A stretch of 64,000 nucleotides of DNA from an uncultured Lachnospiraceae bacterium (GCA_910583615.1 CAJTXP010000003.1:121650-185649); one strand, 5' to 3'; shown: positions 25,311 through 33,827, counted from the first letter of the stretch. The notes: a model not told the origin generated them from the sequence alone. A program made the numbers and translations.

Positions 25311-25628
25311 TTACAGATTTCTTAAATCCACTTTGAAATCTTCGCCGCCTTCCCCATTGATGGTGTAATAAGCCGCCTGCTCTGCAGCATTGATATAAAT
25401 GTTCAGTTCAGAAGCCTCCAGGCCTTTCTCTTTTACTGCTTTTTTGACAGCGTTCTGAATGTCGTTTACGGATGCGCTTAAACCGCTCATTTCCACGCAG
25501 ACAGAAGTTTTGCAGGCCGGTTTCTTTGCAGGCGCTTTTTTCTCAGCGGCTGTTTTGGCTTTTTCTTTTGCAGTTGCAGTTGTTGATACAGAAGCGGTTG
25601 TCTCTTCCGCCTTCTTTTTTCTTGGCAT
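25311..25628 (-). CDS. DUF6465-family small basic protein
   Basis: A 105-residue protein. Residues 1-42 are a Lys/Ala/Thr-rich tail with repeated KKAPAKK-like steps, similar in composition to histone-like tails. Residues 43-105 are a compact domain (VCVEMSGLSASVNDIQ to YTINGEGGEDFKVDL). I recognise it as the DUF6465 type found in Lachnospiraceae; no function is known. It is a single-gene unit, convergent with araC, and its start is preceded by GAGGAAATGAG. Confidence 0.75.
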   Translation of the reverse strand: MPRKKKAEETTASVSTTATAKEKAKTAAEKKAPAKKPACKTSVCVEMSGLSASVNDIQNAVKKAVKEKGLEASELNIYINAAEQAAYYTINGEGGEDFKVDLRNL

Positions 25629-25777
25629 TTCTCATTTCCTCCTCATAAAAACACATCAACATAAGTTGCCTTTTCCAGGTCAAAATTATATAAGTCCTGT
25701 CTATTATAGGCTTGAAACGCGCATTTGTCAAGGAATCTGGAATTTTCGGCATACTGCTTTGCGGCAGGCATCCAATA

Positions 25778-25806
25778 TTGAACAAAACTCCGGAATGTGT
25801 TAAAAT
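25778..25806 (+). promoter_or_regulatory. Promoter of the leader ORF and gntR
   Basis: TTGAAC (25778-25783), a 17-bp spacer and TAAAAT (25801-25806). The predicted start is about 30 bases before the ribosome binding site of the 55-residue ORF. Confidence 0.7.
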
Positions 25807-25842
25807 ATTACCAGTAAAATACAGAAATCAGGAGACGGGATT

Positions 25843-26010
25843 GTGGGAATTCAATATGACTTTTCAGCGGTAAAACTTCTAAAACGTCCGGGCTGTCAGG
25901 AAGCCTCAGGCGGAGAAAAACTGGAAAATTTTATGCGGGAAAAAGGAATTGCGATAAGGGAATCCGTATCCGTGCGAAAGGAAGAAATCAGCAGTTATGT
26001 ATCAGTTTGA
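25843..26010 (+). CDS. Small 55-residue leader protein, overlapping gntR
   Basis: A short open frame from GTG 25843 to TGA 26008-26010, too small for usual gene finders. AGGAG lies eight bases before the GTG and a clear promoter lies 37 bp further up. Translation would give a charged soluble peptide (LLKRPGCQEASGGEKLENF in the middle). Its end overlaps the first 14 bases of the GntR gene in another frame, so it would couple translation to gntR. I do not recognise a family; it could be a leader peptide or the remnant of a larger gene. Confidence 0.5.
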   Translation: MGIQYDFSAVKLLKRPGCQEASGGEKLENFMREKGIAIRESVSVRKEEISSYVSV

Positions 26011-26695
26011 AAAGATGGACAAGAAGCTTCTGGGCGATCGTATTGAAGAAGAACTGATGCGGTATATTCTGGAGGAATCAATGGAGGTCGGACAGAAAAT
26101 TCCCAATGAATTTGATCTTGCAAAACGCTTTGGCGTGGGGCGGAGTACCATTCGGGAAGCGGTTAAAGGCCTGGTGTCAAAAGGGATTCTTGAGGTAAGA
26201 CGCGGGTCCGGGACTTATGTGGTCGGTACCTGCCTGTCGGATAATGACCCATTGGGGCTGTCAAAGCTTCAGGATAAGTACAAGCTGGCGCTGGAGCTGT
26301 TTGAAGTGCGTCTGATGATGGAGCCGGAAATCGCGGCCCAGGCGGCAGAATATGCCACGGCGGAGGATCTGCAGCAGCTGCAGAAGCTTCGGGATGAAGT
26401 GGAACTGGTGTATCGCAGCGGGAAAGATCACATTCCGAAAGATATTGAATTTCATACGTGTATTGCAAGGTGCAGCAGGAACCGGGTGGTGGAGATGCTG
26501 GTGCCCATCATCAATACAGCAGTCATGACCTTTGCCAATCTGACTCACCGGACATTGATGAACGAAACGATAGAAACTCACCGTTCCATTGTGGATGCTA
26601 TCATCGACCAGGATCCGGTAGGAGCCAGATGCGCCATGATCATGCATTTGACCTACAATCGTCAGGCGCTGGTGCGGCTTTTAAAGGAGCAGTAA
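25997..26695 (+). CDS. GntR-family regulator, FadR/FCD subfamily
   Basis: A 232-residue regulator. The N-terminal winged helix (about 12-78) includes IPNEFDLAKRFGVGRSTIREA and VRRGSGTYV. The C-terminal FCD ligand domain (about 90-225) has the metal-ligand residues of the family in EFHTCIARCSRN and ETHRSIVDAI. Such regulators bind sugar acids or other carboxylates. Its probable operators are the palindromes in the divergent gntP/dehydratase promoter region 1.6-1.8 kb downstream. The transcript is convergent with gntP and ends at a shared terminator. Confidence 0.9.
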   Translation: MYQFEKMDKKLLGDRIEEELMRYILEESMEVGQKIPNEFDLAKRFGVGRSTIREAVKGLVSKGILEVRRGSGTYVVGTCLSDNDPLGLSKLQDKYKLALELFEVRLMMEPEIAAQAAEYATAEDLQQLQKLRDEVELVYRSGKDHIPKDIEFHTCIARCSRNRVVEMLVPIINTAVMTFANLTHRTLMNETIETHRSIVDAIIDQDPVGARCAMIMHLTYNRQALVRLLKEQ

Positions 26696-26711
26696 AGGGA
26701 GCGGGCAAAAA

Positions 26712-26779
26712 AGCCGGTCCTGTATGCCTCAGACAGACTTAAGGAGTCCGAATGAGACATACAGAACCGGCTCTTTTAT
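26712..26779. terminator. Bidirectional terminator between gntR and gntP
   Basis: Arms AGCCGG.CCTGTATG and CATACAGAACCGGCT enclose a loop of about 30 nt. T-rich TCTTTTATTTT follows on the + strand and TTTTTTG on the minus strand. Confidence 0.8.
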
Positions 26780-26828
26780 TTTCAGCTGTCGGAAGGCGGA
26801 TGGCCGGCAGAAACCGACAGCCCCATGG

Positions 26829-28220
26829 TTATGCCAGTCCCGGCAGGAAGCCCTGGCAGAGACTTAAGAGACAGACAAAGATGAGGATCGAGACTCCGGC
26901 TGCAAAGCCGCCCAGGGTCCATCCGCGTATGGTATCTACCTCATTGAGGTGGAAGAACTTCGAGATCGCCCAGAACCCGGAGTCATTGGGCAGGGACAGG
27001 CCGATACCGCCGGCGCATACTGCGATGGCGCACAGGATCGGGGAGATTCCGGAGGCTGCAGCGGATGTGGATACGATGGCAGCGGTGGTAGTCAGCGCCA
27101 CAGTGGTGGAACCGGTAGCGATCCGAAGCACCTGTGCGATCACAAAACACATGATGAGCACAGGCATGTGGAAGCCCTGAAGCGTGCCGGTGATCAGATC
27201 TGCGATGCCGCATGCCTTCAGGATGCCGCCGTATGCTCCGCCGGCACCGGTGATCAGAAGGATCAGGCCAACCTTATCCGCGCCGTCTGTCATGATCTCG
27301 GTGATGGAACGGGGCAGATAATGGCGGGAAATAAACGCCGCATAGAGTACGCCGATGGTCATGGCAACGTTTTTGTCGCCCAGGAATGCCAGTGCGGTAA
27401 GTACCGGCCCTTCTGTGAGCAGAAATCCGGAGAAGGAACCCACAAGGATCAGCGCAATGGGAACCAGCAGGATGGACATGGCCATGGCAGCGCCCATTTT
27501 CTTGTGAGGAACCGCGTTTTTCTCATTTTCAGCCAGCTCTGCGTCCAGATCCGAGAAATCCCAGGTCCGGCCTGCCTTCTGGTCCTGTTTGTTGATGAAG
27601 CCGCCGTAGATGATGCCGCCGAAGAACATGCCCACAAAAGCGGAGATCAGTGCATAGAAGAAGAATACGCCCACGTTGATGTCCATGGCTGCTGCTACGG
27701 CCAGAGGCGGGGCAGTAGGAAGCACCAGAGCGAATGTACAGGTGGTGGCTACCGAGATCGCGCAGCCGTAAGCCGCCATGGAGTAGCCGGTCTTGCGGGA
27801 AAGGACGCGAAGCATGGGGGCGAACATGATATAGACTACGTCGCCGAACACAGGAATGCCGGTGATAAAGCCGGCTACGGATACCGCGTACTGGGAACGC
27901 TTCGGTCCCACCAGATTCAGCACCCGGTCTACGATATTGTCGATGCCGCCGGATTCATACATGAACATGCCCAGCATGACGCCCAGTCCGGTGACGATAC
28001 CGATAGAACCCAGAGTCGAACCGAAATTGCTGGTAACGCAGGCTGAGACGTCAGACAACGTTGAAAAGTTTTCGGGTGCGGTCCCGCCTGCATAAGTGAG
28101 CAGGACCAGGATGCCGGTGCCGTAGGCACAGGCGAGCAGCGACACGAAGGCGTTCAGCTTGATCTTGATGATGCAGAACAGCAGCACTGCAATGGAAATA
28201 AGGAATACGATCATTAACAT
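26829..28220 (-). CDS. GntP-family gluconate/sugar-acid permease
   Basis: A 463-residue membrane protein with 12-14 hydrophobic segments, of the gluconate:H+ symporter (GntP/DsdX/IdnT) family. It opens with a signal-anchor helix (LMIVFLISIAVLLFCIIKIK) and has family-typical Gly-rich loops (GSFSGFLLTEGPVLTAL; GGIGLSLPNDSGFW). Start ATG 28220 has GGAGG ten bases upstream. The neighbours are a sugar-acid dehydratase and two dehydrogenases, so the cargo is most likely an aldonate such as gluconate, idonate or a related hexonate. Its promoter contains a GACGTC core that may be the GntR operator. Confidence 0.9.
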   Translation of the reverse strand: MLMIVFLISIAVLLFCIIKIKLNAFVSLLACAYGTGILVLLTYAGGTAPENFSTLSDVSACVTSNFGSTLGSIGIVTGLGVMLGMFMYESGGIDNIVDRVLNLVGPKRSQYAVSVAGFITGIPVFGDVVYIMFAPMLRVLSRKTGYSMAAYGCAISVATTCTFALVLPTAPPLAVAAAMDINVGVFFFYALISAFVGMFFGGIIYGGFINKQDQKAGRTWDFSDLDAELAENEKNAVPHKKMGAAMAMSILLVPIALILVGSFSGFLLTEGPVLTALAFLGDKNVAMTIGVLYAAFISRHYLPRSITEIMTDGADKVGLILLITGAGGAYGGILKACGIADLITGTLQGFHMPVLIMCFVIAQVLRIATGSTTVALTTTAAIVSTSAAASGISPILCAIAVCAGGIGLSLPNDSGFWAISKFFHLNEVDTIRGWTLGGFAAGVSILIFVCLLSLCQGFLPGLA

Positions 28221-28327
28221 GGTATTTTTCCCTCCTGTTGTAAAATAGATGTAATCTGGAACACAAATTCCGATCCTGTCTGCAGATCCGTTCATCCCCT
28301 GTCAGGATCTGCGCTTCCTTTCGCTTA

Positions 28328-28356
28328 TCTTAATACATCAGACGTCATACTGTCAA
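28328..28356 (-). promoter_or_regulatory. gntP promoter with operator-like GACGTC in the spacer
   Basis: On the minus strand: TTGACA (28356-28351) and TTAAGA (28333-28328) with 17 bp between, or TATTAA with 15. The spacer contains GACGTC (28341-28346), the core of the palindrome in the divergent promoter. Confidence 0.65.
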
Positions 28357-28523
28357 TAACTATGTGAAAATAAAATGTTTTTTGGATTTAATGCACAATT
28401 TTAAAACATAATTATATACAATATAACCAAAAACAGAGGGAGCGAGTAATAATACAGCAGATAACAGAAGACTGTTATTGGTTTTGCATAAAAAATCAGG
28501 TCTGTTTTTGTGGAAAAACACGG

Positions 28524-28552
28524 TTGAATCATAAGACGTCTTATGATAAAGT
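28524..28552 (+). promoter_or_regulatory. Dehydratase operon promoter with a 20-bp operator
   Basis: TTGAAT (28524-28529), a 17-bp spacer and TAAAGT (28547-28552). The perfect palindrome ATCATAAGACGTCTTATGAT (28528-28547) fills the spacer and touches both boxes; a bound GntR dimer would block polymerase. A leader of about 225 nt follows; a second TATAAT at 28727 suggests an alternative start. Confidence 0.78.
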
Positions 28553-28786
28553 GAGGACAGCGATAAAAAGTGATCTCTGTTTCGCCAGGATGCTTCCTTT
28601 TCCATGATCCATGCGGTCCTGTCTGTCTTTGGTGAAAGTACAGAGACGATATCAGAAGCCGGATATTCTGTGAAAAGCCATGGATAAAAACCACATCTTT
28701 TGTGGAAGCTCAACGGTATCATAGTATATAATATGCAGTACAGGCCTTTGATATTTATCGATCAGTCAAGAAGAAAGGAGCTATGT

Positions 28787-30535
28787 ATGTTACGTAGTCA
28801 GGAATTTAGAAAAAATGCGCCGGAGCTGGATCCTCTGCGCCTTGGCACCGGCTGGAAGCTGGAAGATCTGGAAAAGCCGCAGGTATTCGTGGAAAGCACC
28901 TTCGGTGACAGCCATCCGGGATCCGGTCATCTGGACAAACTTGTGAACGCGGCCGTGGAAGGCATTGCAGAAGCAGGAGGCCACGGGGCCAGATATTTTA
29001 CTACTGATATGTGCGACGGTGAGAGCCAGGGCAATGACGGGATCAATTTCTCTCTGGTCAGCCGGGAGATGATCGCCAACATGATTGAGATCCAGGCCAA
29101 CGCCACGCCGTTTGATGCAGGGGTTTATATCGCCAGCTGCGACAAGGGGATGCCCGGCAACCTCATGGGACAGGCCCGGGTCAATATACCGTCTGTGGTG
29201 GTGACCGGCGGGACCATGGCAGCCGGACCGGAGCTTTTGACGCTGGAGCAGCTGGGCATGTACAGCGCCAGATATGAGCGCGGGGAGATCGATGAAGCGA
29301 AGCTCAACTGGGCAAAGCAGAACGCCTGCCCGGGCTGCGGCGCGTGCTCGTTCATCGGGACGGCCTCTACCATGCAGATCATGGCGGAGGCGCTGGGCCT
29401 GACGCTCCCGGGAAGCGCGCTGCTTCCCGCCACCAGTCCGGATCTTCTGGACTATGCAAGAGAGGCAGGACGGCTGTCTGTGAAGCTGGCGACGATGGAG
29501 CATATGCTGCCGTCAGATATTGTTACCATAAAGAGCTTTGAAAACGCCATTATGGTCCATGCGGCCATCTCCGGATCCACCAATTCGCTGCTTCATCTGC
29601 CTGCCATCGCTCATGAATACGGCATCGAGATAGACGGCGATACCTTCGACCGGCTGCACAGAGGCGCGCATTATCTTCTGGATCTTCGACCGGCCGGACG
29701 CTGGCCGGCGGAATTCTTCTATTATGCAGGGGGCGTCCCGGCGATTATGGAAGAGATCAAAAGCGTGCTTCATCTGGATGTCATGACGGTAACCGGCCGG
29801 ACGCTGGGAGAAAATCTGGAGGAACTGAAGAGGAACGGCTTCTATGAGAAATGTCAGAGATGGCTGGAGGAGGCCAATGAGAAGTATAAGATCAGCCTTA
29901 CAAAAGAGGATATTATCCGTCCCTTTGACAGGCCTCTTGGAACCGGCGGTTCCATCGCCATTCTGAAGGGAAATCTGGCGCCGGAGGGTGCGGTGATCAA
30001 GCATACGGCCTGCCCGAAGGAAATGTTCTCCGCTGTGCTGAATGCAAGGCCCTTCGACTGCGAGGAGGACTGTATCGATGCGGTGCTCCATCATAAAGTG
30101 AAGCCGGGGGATGCGGTATTTATCCGCTACGAGGGACCAAAGGGTTCCGGGATGCCGGAGATGTTCTATACGTCCGAGGCGATTTCTTCAGATAAGGAAC
30201 TGGGAAAGACCATTGCGCTGATTACGGACGGCCGTTTCTCAGGCGCTTCCACCGGTCCGGTCATCGGTCACTGCAGTCCCGAAGCTCAGGCAGGCGGTCC
30301 CATCGCCCTTGTGGAAGAAGGGGACCTGATCCATCTGGATGTGGAGCAGAGGATTCTGGAGATCGTGGGCGTCAGGGGAGAACACAAGACCCCGGAGGAG
30401 ATGGACGCGATTCTTAAGGAGCGCAGGAAAAACTGGCAGCCGAAGCCGCCGAAATACAGAGCCGGTTCTTTAAGGCTGTTCTCCGAACTGGCAGTGTCCC
30501 CCATGAAGGGCGCATATCTGTCATTTGACGAATGA
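28787..30535 (+). CDS. IlvD/Edd-family dehydratase, probably sugar-acid dehydratase
   Basis: A 582-residue enzyme of the dihydroxy-acid/6-phosphogluconate dehydratase family. Fe-S cluster cysteines are visible in TDMCDGE, SCDKGMPGN and CPGCGACSFIGTA; the C-terminal GRFSGAS.GPVIGH motif is present. The family removes water from 2,3-dihydroxy acids. Length and context (GntP permease, two polyol or keto-acid dehydrogenases, FCD regulator) favour an aldonate such as gluconate over branched-chain amino acid synthesis. Start ATG 28787 has AAAGGAG six bases upstream. The expected product is a 2-keto-3-deoxy acid. No KDG kinase or aldolase is in the window. Confidence 0.85.
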   Translation: MLRSQEFRKNAPELDPLRLGTGWKLEDLEKPQVFVESTFGDSHPGSGHLDKLVNAAVEGIAEAGGHGARYFTTDMCDGESQGNDGINFSLVSREMIANMIEIQANATPFDAGVYIASCDKGMPGNLMGQARVNIPSVVVTGGTMAAGPELLTLEQLGMYSARYERGEIDEAKLNWAKQNACPGCGACSFIGTASTMQIMAEALGLTLPGSALLPATSPDLLDYAREAGRLSVKLATMEHMLPSDIVTIKSFENAIMVHAAISGSTNSLLHLPAIAHEYGIEIDGDTFDRLHRGAHYLLDLRPAGRWPAEFFYYAGGVPAIMEEIKSVLHLDVMTVTGRTLGENLEELKRNGFYEKCQRWLEEANEKYKISLTKEDIIRPFDRPLGTGGSIAILKGNLAPEGAVIKHTACPKEMFSAVLNARPFDCEEDCIDAVLHHKVKPGDAVFIRYEGPKGSGMPEMFYTSEAISSDKELGKTIALITDGRFSGASTGPVIGHCSPEAQAGGPIALVEEGDLIHLDVEQRILEIVGVRGEHKTPEEMDAILKERRKNWQPKPPKYRAGSLRLFSELAVSPMKGAYLSFDE

Positions 30536-30570
30536 GATGTTTTAGTAAGAAGGAAGAAAGGAAAAAAGGG

Positions 30571-31602
30571 ATGAAGGGTATTCAGGTAAAAGAAAACAGT
30601 GTTGCAGTTGTCACAGAGCTTCCCATGCCGGAAGCAAAAGAAGGATATGCTGTGATTAAGGTCATGGCAGCCAGCATCTGCGGGACGGATGTCTCCACCT
30701 ACCGCGGGACCAATGTAAATGTGGAATCTTATCCGATCATCATCGGACATGAGACGGCAGGAATCGTGGAGGATGTGGATGAGAACAATGCATATGGAAT
30801 AAAGAAAGGGGATCATGTAGTCCTGGATCCCTACCTGTACTGCGGGAACTGCTATCCCTGCTCACAGGGAAAGACCAACTGCTGCGAGACGCTCCACTGT
30901 CTGGGCGTTCACTGCGACGGTTCCATGTGCGAGTATTTCTCCCATCCGGTGCATATGCTCCGGAAGGTGCCGGAAGATATGCCATGGGAGAGAGTCCCGC
31001 TGGCGGAGCCGCTGGTCATCAGTATGCACGGACTGCACACCTGTCAGCTGAAGGCCGGGGAGCATATCGTGATCATCGGCGCCGGCGCCATCGGACTGCT
31101 GGCAGGTATGGGAGCGCTGGCCTATGACGCGGTTCCGATTCTGGTGGATGTGGTGGATGAGAGGCTGGAGCTGGCCAGATCCTATGGAATCCCCTATACG
31201 GTGAATCCGGTGAAGGAAGACGCGGTGGCGAGAGTAAAAGAGATCACAAAAGGCCGCGGCGCAGAGTGCTGTATGGAGGCATCCGGTTCTGACGCGGGGG
31301 TCCGCAGCACCCTGGACTATGCGGCATATACCGGACGGATCGCACTGACCGGCTGGCCGAAGCATGAGATCTCACTGCCCACCAATCTGATCACGAAGAA
31401 AGAGCTTCAGGTGCGCGGTTCCAGAAACGGCGCCGGAGAGTTTGAGGAGGCTATTGAACTGATCTATTCCGGAAAGGTTCCGGTGGAGAAGATTATCTCC
31501 AAAGTGGTCTCTTATGAAGAACTTCCTCATATGCTGAAGGAGCTGTCCGAGCATCCGGGAGATTATCTGAAGGTTGTGGGTCTGTTTCATACGGAGGGTT
31601 AG
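30571..31602 (+). CDS. Zinc-dependent medium-chain dehydrogenase (idonate/sorbitol DH-like)
   Basis: A 343-residue MDR enzyme. Catalytic-zinc ligands are in SICGTDVST and GHETAG near residues 37 and 61; the structural-zinc lobe has the spaced cysteines YCGNCYPCSQGKTNCC. The Rossmann motif is IIGAGAIGLLAG near 170. It oxidises a secondary alcohol of a polyol or sugar acid with NAD(P)+. Start ATG 30571 is chosen because AAAGG lies upstream and the family N-terminus begins there. The SDR gene starts four bases after its end, so the two are coupled. Substrate (L-idonate, a hexonate or galactitol type) is inferred from context only. Confidence 0.87.
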   Translation: MKGIQVKENSVAVVTELPMPEAKEGYAVIKVMAASICGTDVSTYRGTNVNVESYPIIIGHETAGIVEDVDENNAYGIKKGDHVVLDPYLYCGNCYPCSQGKTNCCETLHCLGVHCDGSMCEYFSHPVHMLRKVPEDMPWERVPLAEPLVISMHGLHTCQLKAGEHIVIIGAGAIGLLAGMGALAYDAVPILVDVVDERLELARSYGIPYTVNPVKEDAVARVKEITKGRGAECCMEASGSDAGVRSTLDYAAYTGRIALTGWPKHEISLPTNLITKKELQVRGSRNGAGEFEEAIELIYSGKVPVEKIISKVVSYEELPHMLKELSEHPGDYLKVVGLFHTEG

Positions 31603-31605
31603 AAT

Positions 31606-32370
31606 ATGAAAAATTTATTTGATATCAGCGGAAAAAAGGCCATTGTGACCGGCGGGACCCGGGGGCTTGGCTATGGAATGGCAGAGGGCTTTATGGAAGC
31701 CGGATGCGAGGTGGTTATTGTGGGCAGCAGTGACAAGGTGCATCAGGTGAGCGAAGAGTTCTGCGGCCGGGGCTTCGCGTGCCATGGAGTGAAAGCGGAT
31801 CTGTCCAGACGGGAAGAGGTATATGCCTGCTTCGAGGAATGCCGGAAGCTTTTGGGCGGAGAAGTGGATATCCTGCTCACGGCTCACGGGATTCAGAGGC
31901 GGCACAGTGCAGAGGAATTTCCCATGGAGGAATGGGATGAGGTGATCAATGTGAACCTGAATTCCATCTTCATTCTCTGCCAGGAGGCGGGAAAGGTTAT
32001 GCTGAAAAAAGGATACGGCAAGATCATCAATATTGCTTCCATGATCTCTTTCTTCGGCGGTCAGACGATTCCGGCATACGCGGCGGCCAAGGGCGGCGTG
32101 GCGCAGCTTACCAAGGCGCTCTCCAACGACTGGGCCGGCCGCGGGATCAATGTCAATGCCATCGCACCGGGCTATATGGCCACAGAGATGAACACGGCGC
32201 TTCTGGATCCTTCCAATCCCCGCTATGAGATCATCACCGGACGGATTCCGGCAGGGCGCTGGGGGACCGGAGAGGACATGAAAGGTACCGCCATCTTCCT
32301 GGCTTCCGCGGCCAGCGACTATCTGTGCGGTGCAGTGATTCCGGTGGACGGCGGATATCTGGTAAAATAA
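31606..32370 (+). CDS. SDR oxidoreductase, KduD / gluconate 5-dehydrogenase-like
   Basis: A 254-residue classical short-chain dehydrogenase. The cofactor loop TGGTRGLGYGMA, the NAG-equivalent TAHG and the active site with S near 146 and YAAAK near 160 are intact. The C-terminal stretch NVNAIAPGYMATEMN and RIPAGRWG closely follows 2-dehydro-3-deoxy-gluconate 5-dehydrogenase (KduD) and Ga5DH. It should interconvert a 5-keto and 5-hydroxy sugar acid. Together with the dehydratase and zinc dehydrogenase it completes a catabolic set that would convert a hexonate to a 2-keto-3-deoxy acid. Confidence 0.87.
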   Translation: MKNLFDISGKKAIVTGGTRGLGYGMAEGFMEAGCEVVIVGSSDKVHQVSEEFCGRGFACHGVKADLSRREEVYACFEECRKLLGGEVDILLTAHGIQRRHSAEEFPMEEWDEVINVNLNSIFILCQEAGKVMLKKGYGKIINIASMISFFGGQTIPAYAAAKGGVAQLTKALSNDWAGRGINVNAIAPGYMATEMNTALLDPSNPRYEIITGRIPAGRWGTGEDMKGTAIFLASAASDYLCGAVIPVDGGYLVK

Positions 32371-32393
32371 AATATGTATATTTTGATTCTATA

Positions 32394-32469
32394 AAAGGGC
32401 TGTTGCAAAACGTTTCTGCCTGTGTGCGCAGTACACAGGCAGGGGTATGCTTTGCGGCAGCCCTTTTTT
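32394..32469. repeat. Short palindromic repeat, family A, copy 4 (terminator of the sugar-acid operon)
   Basis: AAAAGGGCTGTTGCAAAACG and its near complement GCGGCAGCCCTTTTTT enclose arms CTGCCTGTGTG and ACACAGGCAG. The T-run after it makes it a good terminator for the operon that ends at 32370. Confidence 0.85.
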
Positions 32470-32487
32470 GCTGTGCCGTTGGAGGCT

Positions 32488-32693
32488 ATGGGTGGGTGGC
32501 GGTCTGCGCCCCGGGCCTCTGTAATCTGCAGCGCTGTATGGACTGGAGCGGTCAGCGGAACCGTTCTGTCCGTCACAGGCGAACAGACCTGTCCGAATGA
32601 GACGGACAGAACGGCTCCAGTGTCCGATACACTCCATACGAGCGCAGATTACAGAGGCCCGGGGCGCAGACCGCCACTCACCCGTGATCCGTA
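32488..32693. repeat. Long palindromic repeat, family B, copy 1
   Basis: About 205 bp folding on itself. The outer arms 32498-32529 and 32643-32674 are a perfect 32-bp inverted repeat. The inner arms are imperfect (CGTTCTGTCCGT against ACGGACAGAACG) around a small CAGG/CCTG loop. It encodes nothing plausible. A second full copy, in opposite orientation, lies at 44587. It fills most of the gap between the SDR gene and cbiK. Confidence 0.85.
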
Positions 32694-32802
32694 ATTTTTT
32701 ACGAACGTATAATAGACTGCTATAGATCTGCACGTGGACTTTCCGGTACGGAACATGGTAAAATGACTGCGTGAATATCATATCAGGAAGGAACGATTAT
32801 TT

Positions 32803-33612
32803 ATGAATGAAAGGAAAAAAGGACTTCTGGCGGTCAGTTTCGGGACCAGTGTCAATACTACAAGGGAAAAAACGATTGATGCCATAGAAGCGGATTTGAA
32901 AGAAGCATTTCCGGATTATACCCTGTATCGTGCATGGACGAGCAAAATGATTATTAAGAAATTAAAAGAGAGGGACAACATCCGAATCAATACCGTAGCG
33001 GAAGCCATGGAACAAATGATTGCAGATGGCATCACAGAGGTGGTTGTACAGCCGACTCATGTGCTCAACGGGATCGAAAACGATCAGATGACGGAGGAGG
33101 CACTGGCATATCAGGAGCATTTGGGGTTCCTCCGTTTCGGCGCGCCGCTTTTGACCAGTGAGAAAGATTCCTGTGCTGTGATTAAAGCGGTTATGGAGGA
33201 ATTCAAAGATATTTCCAAAGAGGAAGCATTGGTCTTCATGGGACACGGCACCACACATTATGCCAATTCCATCTATGCTGCCCTTGATAATAAATTCAGG
33301 GACATGGGATATCCCAATGTTTTCCTTGGAACCGTAGAATCCGGTCCTTCCATGGAGACGCTGATAAAGCTGGTTCATGCATACGGAGCAGAACATGTGA
33401 CTCTTGCACCTTTCATGGTGGTGGCAGGAGACCATGCCCTGAATGACATGTCCGGCGATGCTCCGGATTCCTGGAGAAACCGGTTTGAGGCAGCAGGCTT
33501 CACTGTTAATTGTGTTCTGAAAGGACTTGGAGAATACAAAGGTATCCGAAATCTTTACATAAAACACGTACAGGATGTGACGCAGGACACTTTTCCTTTG
33601 CATCTGCGGTAA
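32803..33612 (+). CDS. cbiK: Sirohydrochlorin cobaltochelatase-like protein (CbiK)
   Basis: A 269-residue chelatase of the CbiK family, which inserts Co2+ (or Fe2+/Ni2+) into sirohydrochlorin in the anaerobic B12 route. The metal-binding His residues are in MGHGTTHYANS near 148 and VVAGDHALND near 208; PTHVLNGIEND provides further conserved residues. No other corrinoid gene is near, so it is an orphan; an unrelated tetrapyrrole use is possible. A weak promoter with TAAAAT at 32759 precedes it. Codons and length are normal for the family. Confidence 0.9.
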   Translation: MNERKKGLLAVSFGTSVNTTREKTIDAIEADLKEAFPDYTLYRAWTSKMIIKKLKERDNIRINTVAEAMEQMIADGITEVVVQPTHVLNGIENDQMTEEALAYQEHLGFLRFGAPLLTSEKDSCAVIKAVMEEFKDISKEEALVFMGHGTTHYANSIYAALDNKFRDMGYPNVFLGTVESGPSMETLIKLVHAYGAEHVTLAPFMVVAGDHALNDMSGDAPDSWRNRFEAAGFTVNCVLKGLGEYKGIRNLYIKHVQDVTQDTFPLHLR

Positions 33613-33694
33613 CACGCCGTGTTAAGCGTCCGCTAAAATCAAACAGATTATCCGCAAATCCTTTCAAAAAATCCTTTCAAAAGCAGGAAAACTA

Positions 33695-33723
33695 TTGTTT
33701 TATTTCTAAAAAAAGTGTAAACT
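33695..33723 (+). promoter_or_regulatory. Mrp operon promoter
   Basis: TTGTTT (33695-33700), a 17-bp spacer and TAAACT (33718-33723). Confidence 0.6.
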
Positions 33724-33755
33724 GAAACAGGAATTATTCGAGAGGAATAACAAAA

Positions 33756-33787
33756 GCAGGGCATCCTTTACCATACGGGTGCCCTGA
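33756..33787 (+). other. Hairpin in the Mrp operon leader
   Basis: AGGGCATCC and GGGTGCCCT pair around a loop of about ten bases, 40 bp before mrpE. No T-run follows, so it may stabilise the mRNA rather than end it. Confidence 0.45.
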
Positions 33788-33827
33788 GAAATTTACATGA
33801 GAAAATTCGTAAAGAGGGGAAACTCGT

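Noticed and set aside
26949..28046. Plus-strand 365-codon frame opposite gntP
   Set aside because: Gly/Asp/His-rich shadow of a membrane protein; no start signals.
32488..32693. Family B palindrome as an insertion sequence with transposase
   Set aside because: No frame longer than about 90 codons, and those are low-complexity shadows; at most a non-autonomous element.
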